From positions 1 through 30,790 of the forward strand of contig JACTML010000075.1 in assembly GCA_014584635.1 (NCBI GenBank): a stretch of DNA of 30,790 nucleotides, given 5' to 3'. Below are positions 1-9,534 of this stretch, in pieces. Made by a program: the position numbers and the translations under genes. Every line of letters begins with the position of its first letter. Within the stretch, counting starts at the first letter, position 1. The notes under the pieces were generated by a model. The model did not search any database. It worked only from the letters and a program-made list of their open reading frames with translations, and was not told where the DNA came from. The stretch comes from Nitrosomonas eutropha (GTDB taxonomy: Bacteria > Pseudomonadota > Gammaproteobacteria > Burkholderiales > Nitrosomonadaceae).

Positions 1-275
1 TCTTCAAATGGATCAAGCAGCATCTGCGCATCAAGCATTTCATCGGCAACAGCGAGAATGCCGTGAAGACGCAAATCTGGTGTGCCGTCTCCACTTACAC
101 ACTGATCGCCATTGTCAAAAAGGAGCTTCAAATTGATGCCCCTCTCTACTCTTTGCTACAGATTTTATCAGTGTCTATTTTTGAGAAAACCCAACTATCA
201 CAAGCCTTCGCAGACAGCAGACTTCTGCAAGATCAGACCAATTTCGCTAACCAACTAAATTTGTTCGACTTTTAA
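1..275 (+). CDS. IS4-type transposase, C-terminal fragment (5' end outside window)
   Basis: This is the open 3' end of a DDE transposase that runs in from the left edge; the frame is open from position 3 and stops with TAA at 273-275. The visible residues begin FKWIKQHLRIKHFIGNSENA and continue through a VKTQIW segment. From memory, this is the conserved C-terminal block of IS4-type transposases and contains the Glu of the catalytic triad in the region after YKxRWxIE-like residues. Only about 90 residues are visible, so the catalytic Asp residues and the family subgroup cannot be checked. The reading frame is uninterrupted, so the element may be intact beyond the edge. It points toward the terminator of the convergent ribosomal protein operon. 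Confidence 0.8.
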   Translation, partial: FKWIKQHLRIKHFIGNSENAVKTQIWCAVSTYTLIAIVKKELQIDAPLYSLLQILSVSIFEKTQLSQAFADSRLLQDQTNFANQLNLFDF

Positions 276-289
276 CCGGACACTACTGA
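1..289 (+). mobile_element. Right end of an IS4-type insertion sequence
   Basis: The transposase stop codon is followed within a few bases by CCGGACACTACTGA (276-289), which looks like the terminal inverted repeat that typically lies just outside the transposase gene in such elements. The matching left repeat and the target-site duplication are outside the window, so the exact boundary is an estimate. The sequence after about 290 belongs to the host ribosomal operon terminator region. Confidence 0.5.
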
Positions 290-306
290 TATCGGATAAG
301 AAAATG

Positions 307-334
307 AAAAAAGGACCGGAACAGTCCCTTTTTC
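307..334 (-). terminator. Intrinsic terminator of the rpsF-priB-rpsR-rplI operon
   Basis: On the minus strand a short stem (GGAC at 313-316 pairing with GTCC at 324-327) is flanked by A-rich sequence on one side and a run of T on the other, about 30 bases after the rplI stop codon. Because both flanks are A/T runs it could also work on the plus strand and stop transcription leaving the insertion sequence. Confidence 0.7.
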
Positions 335-362
335 ATTTGGTTTCCGTCTTTGTTTAATGGTG

Positions 363-818
363 TCAGGTTGTTGCTTCGCCCAATACGGATACAGTAATAT
401 GCGCTGATACCTCGCTGTGGAGTACAACGATGGCGATATAGTCGCCCACTTGTTTGATTTGTCCTTCCGGCATGCGAATCATGGATTTTTCAATAGCAAA
501 ATCCTGTTTGCGTAATTCTTCCGCGATATTTGCATTGGAGACTGATCCGAAAAGTTTGCCGTCCACCCCTGCTTTTTGGGAGATCTGGATAAGCAATCCA
601 TCCAGTTTTGCTGCCAATGCACTGGCTGCATCTAAAATATCAGCCTGTTTTTTCTCCAGTTCAGCGCGCTGTGTTTCAAATTCAGCGATAACCCTTTCGG
701 TTGCTCTTTTTGCCTTTCCTTGCGGAATCAAGTAGTTGCGAGCATATCCTGGCTTGACGTTCACAATGCTGCCCAGCGAACCAAGTTTGGCGATTTTTTC
801 TAACAAAATTACTTGCAT
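363..818 (-). CDS. rplI: Large ribosomal subunit protein bL9
   Basis: Ribosomal protein L9 binds 23S rRNA domain V near the L1 stalk and helps maintain the reading frame. The 151-residue product is the normal length for the family. The N-terminal domain starts [19 protein letters not shown], followed by the typical [17 protein letters not shown] signature at about residues 19-35, then the long connecting helix (about 40-75, rich in Glu, Lys and Ala) and the C-terminal rRNA-binding domain. It is the last gene of the minus-strand operon, 18 bases after rpsR, and is followed by an intrinsic terminator. Nothing is unusual in the sequence. Confidence 0.97.
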   Translation of the reverse strand: MQVILLEKIAKLGSLGSIVNVKPGYARNYLIPQGKAKRATERVIAEFETQRAELEKKQADILDAASALAAKLDGLLIQISQKAGVDGKLFGSVSNANIAEELRKQDFAIEKSMIRMPEGQIKQVGDYIAIVVLHSEVSAHITVSVLGEATT

Positions 819-836
819 GTCGTTTCTCCCGGTTGC

Positions 837-1115
837 TTAGTGCTGATCAGTATAGGGTAATAGCGCAAGGAAACGAGCGCGTTCAATCGCCAAGTTTAAC
901 TGACGTTGGTAGTACGCGCGCGTACCTGTAATCCGGGCCGGTATGATTCTGCCATTTTCGCTAATAAAATCTTTCAGCAGATCAATATCCTTGTAGTCTA
1001 TTTTTTTAATCCCTTCAGCAGTAAAGCGACAGAATTTTTTGCGTTTGAACAGAGGTCGATTTGCCATCCGATCCTTCATTTTGTTCTTTGCATCCTTGTT
1101 TCTTGTGAATCTCAT
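837..1115 (-). CDS. rpsR: Small ribosomal subunit protein bS18
   Basis: S18 binds the 30S platform as a heterodimer with S6, which is encoded two genes upstream. The [12 protein letters not shown] block (about residues 25-36), [13 protein letters not shown] and [14 protein letters not shown] are diagnostic. The product is 92 residues with a basic N-terminal extension compared with the roughly 75-residue enterobacterial protein; from memory, Burkholderia S18 has a similar extension, so I keep the ATG at 1115, which has GGAG eight bases upstream. An internal ATG at 1067 also has a good Shine-Dalgarno (AAGGA) and would give a 76-residue short form; both could be used. Confidence 0.95.
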   Translation of the reverse strand: MRFTRNKDAKNKMKDRMANRPLFKRKKFCRFTAEGIKKIDYKDIDLLKDFISENGRIIPARITGTRAYYQRQLNLAIERARFLALLPYTDQH

Positions 1116-1154
1116 ATTATTTCTCCAATATGTAATGTATCTGGTTTTGTTTTT

Positions 1155-1472
1155 TTAAATGATCCTGGCATCGCTGACGTGTAAAACCAGCTGGTTACTT
1201 AAACGGTTTTTTTTCGTAATAAAGCCGGTAAGCTCAATATTGCTGCCAGATCCCATATGAACAATTTTTTCAGCCATATTTGCCAGGGCGATTGCCGCGA
1301 GCTCAAGCTCAATCCTGCGCTGGATGCCGGCTTCTTCCTGATGGGAAACGTGGCTTATCCTAAACTCGGTCACCATGATACCGGCAGGCGTGTAGCGAGG
1401 AATATTCAGATCGACAATCTTTCCGCTGATGACCAACTGATTCAGTGAGTATTTCGCATCAGGATTGGACAC
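1155..1472 (-). CDS. priB: Primosomal replication protein N (PriB)
   Basis: PriB is a single-stranded-DNA-binding OB-fold protein that helps PriA reload the replisome at stalled forks. The core runs from NQLVISGKI through RYTPAGI (family hallmark), [13 protein letters not shown] and [18 protein letters not shown]. An open frame extends upstream to 1556, but that would overlap rpsF by 98 bases and give 133 residues against about 100-105 for the family. I therefore choose the GTG at 1472, which gives 105 residues, overlaps the rpsF stop by 14 bases, and has an AGAAGAAAG purine stretch just upstream. The order rpsF-priB-rpsR-rplI is the standard one, suggesting translational coupling with rpsF. 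Confidence 0.9.
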   Translation of the reverse strand: MSNPDAKYSLNQLVISGKIVDLNIPRYTPAGIMVTEFRISHVSHQEEAGIQRRIELELAAIALANMAEKIVHMGSGSNIELTGFITKKNRLSNQLVLHVSDARII

Positions 1473-1902
1473 TGCTTTCTTCTGTTGTGCCTGCGTCATC
1501 AGTTGAATCGTCAGTTGCTCCTTCTCCGGCTGAAGGGGCATTTCTGCCGCTGTCATCCGAATTTGAGTAAGCTGATTTTGGCTTGTCTTCCTGCATCATG
1601 GGGGAGGGGGTCGTAACCGGACCATGCATACGAATAGTGAGATGGCGAAGAATGGCGTCATTGAACTTGAAACTGTGCTCCAGCTCATTGAGCGATTCCT
1701 GGTCACATTCAATGTTCATTAAAATGTAGTGTGCTTTGTGCAGTTTTTGTATGGGGTAAGTGAGCTGTCTGCGTCCCCAGTCTTCCAATCGGTGAATTTT
1801 CCCGGATTTTTCGGTAATGGTATTGCTGTAGCGCTCAATCATGGCGGATACTTGTTCGCTCTGATCCGGATGAACGATAAACACAATCTCGTAATGTCTC
1901 AT
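1459..1902 (-). CDS. rpsF: Small ribosomal subunit protein bS6
   Basis: S6 pairs with S18 on the 30S platform. The protein starts [18 protein letters not shown] and contains [19 protein letters not shown] and the [11 protein letters not shown] block, all typical. The ATG at 1902 is chosen because AAGGAAAT lies just upstream; an in-frame upstream ATG at 1956 would add 18 residues not found in the family. At 147 residues it is longer than the conserved core (about 100) because of a C-terminal tail rich in Ser, Asp, Glu and Thr (about residues 105-147). In Escherichia coli the S6 tail is glutamylated by RimK; whether that applies here is unknown. It is the first gene of the operon. Confidence 0.95.
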   Translation of the reverse strand: MRHYEIVFIVHPDQSEQVSAMIERYSNTITEKSGKIHRLEDWGRRQLTYPIQKLHKAHYILMNIECDQESLNELEHSFKFNDAILRHLTIRMHGPVTTPSPMMQEDKPKSAYSNSDDSGRNAPSAGEGATDDSTDDAGTTEESSVQS

Positions 1903-2020
1903 AATTTCCTTATGGGTAAAGCCTTCTTGATGACACGCTTTTTGAGCGAAATACAAAAGTAAGGCAAGGGATTAGCTAAAAATTCATGCATTGGTATCAC
2001 ATCAAACCGCATTAATAAGT

Positions 2021-2048
2021 CTGTTGTTTATGCATGACAGAACAACAG
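2021..2048 (-). other. Hairpin in the rpsF leader
   Basis: CTGTTGTT (2021-2028) and AACAACAG (2041-2048) form an 8-bp perfect stem with a 12-base loop. It lies at the very start of the predicted rpsF transcript, about 120 bases before the start codon. The family of S6:S18-binding leader RNAs regulates this operon in many bacteria, but I do not see the expected CCG-containing bulge here, so the role is unassigned. Confidence 0.5.
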
Positions 2049-2055
2049 CGCGGTG

Positions 2056-2084
2056 ATTTTACTTAATCAATGACTAAACTTCAA
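2056..2084 (-). promoter_or_regulatory. Probable sigma70 promoter of the rpsF operon
   Basis: Read on the minus strand, TTGAAG (2079-2084) and TAAAAT (2056-2061) are separated by exactly 17 bases. Predicted transcription starts near 2049, leaving a leader of about 145 bases before rpsF. Found by eye, not by a scored matrix. Confidence 0.6.
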
Positions 2085-2324
2085 AAGAATTAAGTTTTTA
2101 TTGTGTAAATTAAAAGGTTTTGGGAATGGAATGTGGGTGAGGTGAATAAAGCAAGCTGCCTTCACGAAACAGTTCTTTTGGAGAGTACGGCAAAATTATG
2201 CCTCACGGTGCCATGTTTCGCGCTATTGCAAAAATATACGGCCTGCGTCACGATTTTGCCGGTAATACCTGTTCGCGGAAGGCTTTTTCAGAGATCTTCT
2301 AATGGGTCTCATTTCTCATTTGCA
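2085..2324. other. Intergenic region between divergent rpsF and atp promoters
   Basis: This stretch separates the two promoters and carries no gene I can support. A 67-codon open frame at 2133-2336 has no recognisable product, no good ribosome binding site and overlaps the atp promoter. I see no clear operator, repeat or terminator in it. Confidence 0.6.
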
Positions 2325-2353
2325 TTGACTGAGTGAGGGGATCAAGGTAGAAT
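2325..2353 (+). promoter_or_regulatory. Sigma70 promoter of the atp operon
   Basis: TTGACT (2325-2330) and TAGAAT (2348-2353) are separated by exactly 17 bases, a near-consensus pair, with transcription expected from about 2360. It sits 52 bases before the first gene, atpI, and no other promoter of this quality is visible before the terminator at 9336, so it probably drives the whole ATP synthase operon. Confidence 0.8.
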
Positions 2354-2405
2354 CGCCGCACTTTTTTAGGGGCATCTTGTTTCTTGATTTTTCAGCGCAC
2401 CCGTT

Positions 2406-2789
2406 TTGGCTACTTTTATTAAGAACAGACCGCTTGGTATTATTCTGCTTTGGCAAATGCTGTTTTCGATTGTGGCATTGATTGTGTGCGGCCTGTTATC
2501 AGGCATTAGCGGCGCACTTTCCGGCTTTCTTGGAGTGTTGGTGAGTGTAATTGCGGGAGGAGCTTACGCCGTTATGGTGTCGAGGCATAGCGGATATTCG
2601 GCTGGTGGTGTTCTGCGCACCGCGCTGCGTGCAGAAGCGGTGAAGATATTTTTAGTGGTGATGCTGTTGTGGATCGTGTTTACGGCATATAAAGATTTAA
2701 ACCCCGTCATGTTTGTTGGTTCATTTATCATTGCTGTAATGATATCGAGCATGGCGATATTTGTTGCTGAAAAGCCTCGAGTTAAATAA
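2406..2789 (+). CDS. atpI: ATP synthase subunit I (assembly factor of the c-ring)
   Basis: AtpI is a small membrane protein that assists assembly of the c-ring and is encoded first in many atp operons. The 127-residue product is almost entirely hydrophobic with four membrane segments (about residues 10-30, 35-55, 75-95 and 100-120), the usual topology. Sequence conservation in this family is low, so the call relies on topology, length and position immediately before atpB. The start is a TTG at 2406; an in-frame stop at 2385 rules out an earlier start, and there is no convincing Shine-Dalgarno, so expression may be low. The exact start is uncertain. Confidence 0.85.
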   Translation: MATFIKNRPLGIILLWQMLFSIVALIVCGLLSGISGALSGFLGVLVSVIAGGAYAVMVSRHSGYSAGGVLRTALRAEAVKIFLVVMLLWIVFTAYKDLNPVMFVGSFIIAVMISSMAIFVAEKPRVK

Positions 2790-2820
2790 GCATATCGAAT
2801 AACGTAATAAAGGTAAGTCG

Positions 2821-3630
2821 ATGTCAACTGAAGCTGCGTTAACCCCATCATCATATATACAACACCATCTGACAAACATGACTGTGAGCCTTGGCGAAGG
2901 GTCATTCTGGGTTTTGCATATTGATACACTGGTGATGTCGCTAATACTTGGTGTGGTCAGTCTTGGCTTTATATGGCTGGTTGTCAGAAAGGCCACGCCG
3001 GGCGTGCCCAGTAAAACACAGGCTTTTGTCGAGCTGTTAATAGAATTTATTGATGATCAGGTAAAAAACACATTTCATGGAGAACGTCACTCTTTTGTTG
3101 CTCCGGCGGCGCTGACGATTTTTGTCTGGGTGTTGTTGCTGAATTCCATGGATTTTTTGCCCATCGACATCATGGCGTGGATTTACGAGAATGTGTTCGG
3201 GCTGCATAACTGGCGCGGGGTGCCTACGGCGGACGTCAATACAACTTTTGCGTTGGCGCTTTCCATTTGGGTGTTGACGATTTATTTTGCCATCAAAGTG
3301 AAAGGTTTTGGTGGGTGGATCCATGAGCTGTTTTGCTCTCCCTTTGGCGCGAATCCAATACTGTGGCCATTCAATTTATTGTTGAATTTGATTGAATATA
3401 TCTCAAAGCCTTTGTCTCATTCCCTGCGTCTCTTCGGCAACATGTATGCGGGCGAGATCATTTTTATGCTGCTCGGTATGTGGGCAGCAACAGGAGTTGC
3501 CGGTACAATATTCGGAGCTGTCCTTGGTGTTGGATGGGCAATTTTTCATATATTAATCGTGGTGTTGCATGCGTTTATATTCATGATACTGGCTGTGGTC
3601 TATCTGTCCATGGCGCATGAATCACATTAG
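2821..3630 (+). CDS. atpB: F0F1 ATP synthase subunit a
   Basis: Subunit a forms the two proton half-channels beside the c-ring in the inner membrane. The 269-residue protein has several membrane helices and the key [14 protein letters not shown] helix, in which Arg203 is the conserved arginine that faces the c-ring carboxylate. The following helix ([21 protein letters not shown]) is also typical. The ATG at 2821 follows a TAAAGGTAAG ribosome binding site 31 bases after atpI. The protein looks intact and has the usual length for proteobacteria. Confidence 0.98.
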   Translation: MSTEAALTPSSYIQHHLTNMTVSLGEGSFWVLHIDTLVMSLILGVVSLGFIWLVVRKATPGVPSKTQAFVELLIEFIDDQVKNTFHGERHSFVAPAALTIFVWVLLLNSMDFLPIDIMAWIYENVFGLHNWRGVPTADVNTTFALALSIWVLTIYFAIKVKGFGGWIHELFCSPFGANPILWPFNLLLNLIEYISKPLSHSLRLFGNMYAGEIIFMLLGMWAATGVAGTIFGAVLGVGWAIFHILIVVLHAFIFMILAVVYLSMAHESH

Positions 3631-3640
3631 GTTTGATAAG

Positions 3641-3948
<308 letters not shown>

Positions 3949-3991
3949 ATAGTTTGTTGAATTGGTTGCTGAATGTAAATAAGGGGCTGTC

Positions 3992-4465
3992 ATGAATATA
4001 AATTTCACACTGGTCTCGCAGGCGATAGCTTTTTCTATATTTATATGGTTTACCACAAAATTTGTGTGGCCGTATTTGTTGCGTGCTATTGAAGAGCGTC
4101 AGCAAAAAATAGCAGATGGCTTGGCAGCAGGCGAGCGAGGCAAAAAAGAGCTGGAGCTTGCGAGTCAGCGTTCATCAGAAGTATTGAAGGAAGCCAAGCA
4201 GCGTGCTGGCGAAATAATTATCCAAGCAGAAAAAAGAGCCTCGGATATTGTAGAAGAAGCCAAAAAGAATGCTCGGGTTGAGGGTGAAAAAATTATAGCT
4301 GGAGCTAAAGCAGAAGTTGAGCATGAAATCTTTAGTGCGCGTGAATCGCTGCGTCAGCAGGTAGCAGGATTGGCTGTTCAGGGTGCTTCAAAAATTCTGC
4401 ATCGAGAAGTGAATGCTAAAGTTCATGCCGATCTGCTGGCATCAATAGAGACAGAGTTAAAATAA
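3992..4465 (+). CDS. atpF: F0F1 ATP synthase subunit b
   Basis: Subunit b is the peripheral stalk that ties F1 to F0. The 157-residue protein has a single N-terminal membrane segment (about residues 5-28, [16 protein letters not shown]), followed by a long charged alpha-helical coiled coil rich in Glu, Lys and Ala. Length matches the proteobacterial family (about 156). It ends at 4465, directly adjoining the atpH start at 4466, suggesting translational coupling. Only one b-type subunit gene is present, so a homodimeric stalk is expected. Confidence 0.97.
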   Translation: MNINFTLVSQAIAFSIFIWFTTKFVWPYLLRAIEERQQKIADGLAAGERGKKELELASQRSSEVLKEAKQRAGEIIIQAEKRASDIVEEAKKNARVEGEKIIAGAKAEVEHEIFSARESLRQQVAGLAVQGASKILHREVNAKVHADLLASIETELK

Positions 4466-5002
4466 ATGGCTGAAGCGATAACAATTGCACGACCATATGC
4501 AGAGGCAATTTTCAAACTTGCTCAGGGACACGGATCTCTATCATCCTGGTCAGAGATGCTTGGGCTTGTCAGTTCTGTTATTCAGGAATCTCAAGTAAGT
4601 GCATTAATCGGTAACCCGCAGATCCCGTCAGTAAAACTGCGTGAAATTATTTTCAGTATTTGCGGTAAAAAACTGGGAGAGGATGGGCGGAGACTGATTT
4701 CATTGCTCATTGAAAATAGAAGGTTGCTCGTGTTGCCACAAATAAGTGAGTTGTATGAGCAACTTAAGGCACAGCATGAGAGCGTATTGGAGGCGAAAAT
4801 AGTATCAGCTTTCCCGCTTGAGTCATATCAGTTGGAAAAACTTGTATCAGTTCTCGAAATAAAATTTCGGCGTAAGGTAAAAGCTCAGGTAAGCGTGGAT
4901 AGTGGGCTTATTGGCGGTGTAAAAATTGAAATTGGTGACCAGGTGATTGACAGTTCTGTGTCCGGAAAGCTGGAAGCTATGGCGGCGGCTCTCAAAAGCT
5001 AG
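4466..5002 (+). CDS. atpH: F0F1 ATP synthase subunit delta
   Basis: Delta sits on top of the alpha3-beta3 head and binds the b stalk. The 178-residue product begins with the expected ARPYAEAIFKLAQ helix and ends with the conserved C-terminal block containing GGVKIEIGDQVIDSSVSGKL. The start codon immediately follows the atpF stop with no gap, so translation is probably coupled. No unusual features. Confidence 0.97.
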   Translation: MAEAITIARPYAEAIFKLAQGHGSLSSWSEMLGLVSSVIQESQVSALIGNPQIPSVKLREIIFSICGKKLGEDGRRLISLLIENRRLLVLPQISELYEQLKAQHESVLEAKIVSAFPLESYQLEKLVSVLEIKFRRKVKAQVSVDSGLIGGVKIEIGDQVIDSSVSGKLEAMAAALKS

Positions 5003-5014
5003 GAGTTATATAAA

Positions 5015-6556
5015 ATGCAGTTAAATCCATCAGAAATCAGTGAATTAATCAAGAATAAAATTGAGGGACTTTCCGTTACATCTGAATTTCGTACGCAGGG
5101 GACAATTGTTTCACTGACGGACGGTATAGTTCGGGTACACGGGCTTTCCGATGTAATGCAGGGTGAGATGCTGGAGTTTCCGGGAGGAACATATGGTTTG
5201 GCATTGAACTTGGAGCGTGATTCGGTTGGTGCCGTTATATTGGGTGCTTATGAGCATCTCAAGGAAGGAGATGTCGTCAAATGTACCGGCAGAATTCTTG
5301 AGGTTCCTGTGGGGGAGGCTTTGTTAGGGCGTGTTGTAAATGCTCTTGGCCAACCTATCGATGGCAAAGGTCCGATTGCTGCACAGGGAATGGAGCCAAT
5401 AGAAAAAATTGCTCCGGGGGTTATATCGCGTAAATCAGTTGATCAGCCGATGCAAACCGGTTTGAAATCGATTGATTCCATGGTGCCAATCGGAAGGGGG
5501 CAGCGCGAACTGATCATTGGAGATCGGCAAACAGGTAAAACAGCGGTAGCGATTGATGCGATCATTAACCAAAAGGGTGAAAATATGATCTGCATCTATG
5601 TGGCAATAGGTCAGAAAGCCTCATCAATTGCGAACGTGGTTCGTAAGCTGGAAGAAGCCGGTGCCATGGCATATACCATTGTAGTCGTTGCTTCCGCTTC
5701 TGAATCTGCCGCTATGCAATACATTTCCCCTTATTCCGGCTGTACCATGGGTGAATATTTCCGCGACAGAGGGCAGGACGCACTGATCATCTATGATGAT
5801 TTAACCAAGCAGGCATGGGCATATCGCCAGATTTCCCTGCTATTGCGCCGTCCTCCTGGCCGTGAAGCCTATCCAGGTGATGTTTTCTATCTGCATTCCC
5901 GGTTGCTGGAAAGAGCTGCAAGAGTCAATGCTGATTATGTTGAGAAAGCTACTGACGGAAAAGTAAAAGGAAAAACAGGATCATTAACAGCATTGCCTAT
6001 TATTGAAACTCAAGCGGGTGACGTGACTGCATTTGTGCCGACTAACGTGATTTCGATTACGGATGGCCAGATATTTCTTGAGTCCGATTTGTTCAATGCG
6101 GGTATCCGCCCGGCAATTAATGCCGGTATTTCAGTTTCCAGGGTTGGAGGTGCTGCCCAAACCAAGGTAATCAAAAAACTGGGTGGGGGTATTCGTCTGG
6201 CATTGGCGCAATATCGTGAACTTGCCGCTTTCGCGCAGTTTGCTTCTGATCTCGATGAAGCTACACGCAAGCAACTGGAGCGTGGAAAAATGGCGACAGA
6301 GTTAATGAAGCAGGCACAGTATGCTACGTTGAAAATTTCAGAAATGGCGCTGACACTATTTGCGTTGAACAAGGGTTATTTTGACGATGTCGATATTAAA
6401 CGCGCTCTTGCTTTTGAATCTGCATTAAAAAGCCATATACGTGGTCACCATGCTGCGATACTCGATAAAATTGAGGCAACCAAGGAGCTTGATGCTGAAA
6501 CAGAAAAAGCGCTAGAAGCAGCTATTCAGGAATTTAAGCAAAACGGAACATATTAA
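5015..6556 (+). CDS. atpA: F0F1 ATP synthase subunit alpha
   Basis: Alpha provides the non-catalytic nucleotide sites of the F1 head. The 513-residue length is exactly that of the family. The Walker A motif GDRQTGKT is at residues 169-176, preceded by GIKSID-like [15 protein letters not shown], and the [18 protein letters not shown]alker B region and the [21 protein letters not shown] signature follow. The ATG at 5015 has AGGAGTTAT upstream, 12 bases after atpH. Intact and ordinary. Confidence 0.99.
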   Translation: MQLNPSEISELIKNKIEGLSVTSEFRTQGTIVSLTDGIVRVHGLSDVMQGEMLEFPGGTYGLALNLERDSVGAVILGAYEHLKEGDVVKCTGRILEVPVGEALLGRVVNALGQPIDGKGPIAAQGMEPIEKIAPGVISRKSVDQPMQTGLKSIDSMVPIGRGQRELIIGDRQTGKTAVAIDAIINQKGENMICIYVAIGQKASSIANVVRKLEEAGAMAYTIVVVASASESAAMQYISPYSGCTMGEYFRDRGQDALIIYDDLTKQAWAYRQISLLLRRPPGREAYPGDVFYLHSRLLERAARVNADYVEKATDGKVKGKTGSLTALPIIETQAGDVTAFVPTNVISITDGQIFLESDLFNAGIRPAINAGISVSRVGGAAQTKVIKKLGGGIRLALAQYRELAAFAQFASDLDEATRKQLERGKMATELMKQAQYATLKISEMALTLFALNKGYFDDVDIKRALAFESALKSHIRGHHAAILDKIEATKELDAETEKALEAAIQEFKQNGTY

Positions 6557-6559
6557 CCG

Positions 6560-7447
6560 ATGGCAAGCAGCAGAGAGATACGAAACAAGATCAAGAGCGT
6601 TAAGAATACGCAAAAGATCACGCGTGCGATGGAAATGGTTGCGGCTTCCAAAATGAGGAAGGCGCAAGATCGCATGAAAAAAGCACGCCCTTATGGCGAA
6701 AAAATTCGTAATGTGGCCGCGCATATGAGTAAGGCGAGTGTTGAGTATCGTCATCCTTTTCTAATCGATCGTAATTCCGTTAAGAGAGTTGGAATTATTG
6801 TTGTGACATCGGATAAAGGTTTGTGCGGCGGGTTGAATACAAACGTACTGCGTAGAGTGCTTAATGAAATTCGATCCTGGGAAGCTGAAGGAGAACAGGT
6901 AGAGGTTTGTTGTATAGGTAACAAGGGCCTGGGATTTATGAGCCGACTGGGTACACAGATAATTTCGCAAGTTACCGGGTTGGGCGATACGCCAAATATC
7001 GAGAAGCTGATTGGCGCAGTCAAGATTGTCCTAGATGCCTATACAGAAGATCGGTTTGACAGGGTGTATATCTTCTATAACCGTTTCGTCAATACCATGA
7101 AACAGTTACCAGTCATGGAACAGCTTTTGCCATTGACTGATGAACATATGAGAAAAGATGATGAAGATACCGCCAAGGTTGCTCGTGCTCCATGGGATTA
7201 TATTTATGAACCAGAAGCCAAACCCATTATCGACGATATTATGATCCGGTATATAGAGGCGCTCGTATATCAGGCAGTCGCTGAAAATATGGCTTCCGAA
7301 CAATCGGCGAGGATGGTTGCGATGAAAGCAGCTTCCGATAATGCGGGTAATCTGATTGATGAACTGACACTGATTTATAACAAATCTCGTCAGGCAGCTA
7401 TTACTAAGGAACTTTCGGAAATCGTCGGCGGAGCGGCAGCTGTTTAA
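6560..7447 (+). CDS. atpG: F0F1 ATP synthase subunit gamma
   Basis: Gamma is the central shaft that rotates inside the alpha3-beta3 head. The N-terminal helix reads [20 protein letters not shown] (residues 5-24), followed by [11 protein letters not shown]; the middle contains the [12 protein letters not shown] block and the C-terminal helix ends [17 protein letters not shown] and [15 protein letters not shown], all family hallmarks. At 295 residues it is a few residues longer than the Escherichia coli protein. It starts three bases after the atpA stop. Confidence 0.98.
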   Translation: MASSREIRNKIKSVKNTQKITRAMEMVAASKMRKAQDRMKKARPYGEKIRNVAAHMSKASVEYRHPFLIDRNSVKRVGIIVVTSDKGLCGGLNTNVLRRVLNEIRSWEAEGEQVEVCCIGNKGLGFMSRLGTQIISQVTGLGDTPNIEKLIGAVKIVLDAYTEDRFDRVYIFYNRFVNTMKQLPVMEQLLPLTDEHMRKDDEDTAKVARAPWDYIYEPEAKPIIDDIMIRYIEALVYQAVAENMASEQSARMVAMKAASDNAGNLIDELTLIYNKSRQAAITKELSEIVGGAAAV

Positions 7448-7468
7448 ATATTGTAAATTTGTATTTAG

Positions 7469-8860
<1,392 letters not shown>

Positions 8861-8885
8861 TAAATTTCTACTTTACAGGTAATCA

Positions 8886-9308
8886 ATGGGTACAATATTT
8901 CACTTGGATATAGTGAGTGCGGAAGAATCAATTTATTCTGGACCTGCAGAATTCATTGTTGCCCCGGCGATGATGGGTGAAGTGGGAATATATCCTCAAC
9001 ATACCCCCATGCTTACTCGTGTCAAATCAGGTGTGGTGCGAGTAAAGGCGCCTCTTCAGGACGATGAGGAAATTTATGTTTCGGGGGGTATGCTTGAAGT
9101 ACAGCCTGATGTTGTAACAATTCTGGCAGATACTGCTGTACGCGGAAAAGATCTGGATGAAGCCAAAGCTCTGGAAGCAAAACGTAAAGCAGAGGAAATA
9201 ATAAAGAATAAAACTTCTGAAATTGAATACGCGCGGGCACAAGCTGAATTAATTGAAGCAACTGCTCAGCTGGCAGCCATTCGTAAACTGAGAAAAAGAG
9301 GACATTAG
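8886..9308 (+). CDS. atpC: F0F1 ATP synthase subunit epsilon
   Basis: Epsilon completes the rotor and inhibits ATP hydrolysis. The 140-residue protein starts [18 protein letters not shown], contains [15 protein letters not shown] and a C-terminal helical hairpin (about residues 90-138, rich in Ala, Glu and Lys). It is the last gene of the operon, 25 bases after atpD, and is followed by a strong terminator. Ordinary length. Confidence 0.98.
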   Translation: MGTIFHLDIVSAEESIYSGPAEFIVAPAMMGEVGIYPQHTPMLTRVKSGVVRVKAPLQDDEEIYVSGGMLEVQPDVVTILADTAVRGKDLDEAKALEAKRKAEEIIKNKTSEIEYARAQAELIEATAQLAAIRKLRKRGH

Positions 9309-9335
9309 ATCTGCTCAGTTGTATCGTTTGTCTGT

Positions 9336-9366
9336 AAAAAAGGGCGATCTAATCGCCCTTTTTTTA
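9336..9366 (+). terminator. Intrinsic terminator of the atp operon
   Basis: GGGCGAT (9342-9348), a three-base loop, and ATCGCCC (9352-9358) form a 7-bp GC-rich stem flanked by A6 and T7 runs. It lies about 30 bases after the atpC stop codon. The symmetry of the A and T runs means it could act in both directions. Confidence 0.93.
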
Positions 9367-9433
9367 TAAACAGAAAGAGGTTTTGCTTTCTATCTTATCT
9401 ATTCTCCCTTTTTTTCTTCCGGTACACTGTTCT

Positions 9434-9463
9434 TTGCGCGTTAATCGTTGGTTATCATATAAA
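9434..9463 (+). promoter_or_regulatory. Possible promoter for glmU-glmS
   Basis: TTGCGC (9434-9439) and TATAAA (9458-9463) are separated by 18 bases in the A/T-rich gap between the atp terminator and glmU. Because the upstream terminator is strong, glmU needs its own promoter somewhere in 9367-9520; this is the best candidate by eye, but a TTGACT at 9475 without a good partner shows the call is soft. Confidence 0.4.
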
Positions 9464-9534
9464 AATAATAATTTTTGACTTGGTAAATATATCACCCGAG
9501 CGTGATCATGAAAAATTTCAAGTGAGGGCTAACC

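Noticed and set aside
2133..2336. Open frame of 67 codons between the rpsF and atp promoters
   Set aside because: No family resemblance, no ribosome binding site, rich in Cys and Ser in an unpatterned way, and it runs over the atp promoter.
9475..9503. TTGACT before glmU as a promoter -35
   Set aside because: There is no acceptable -10 sequence 16-18 bases downstream, so the pair at 9434-9463 was preferred.
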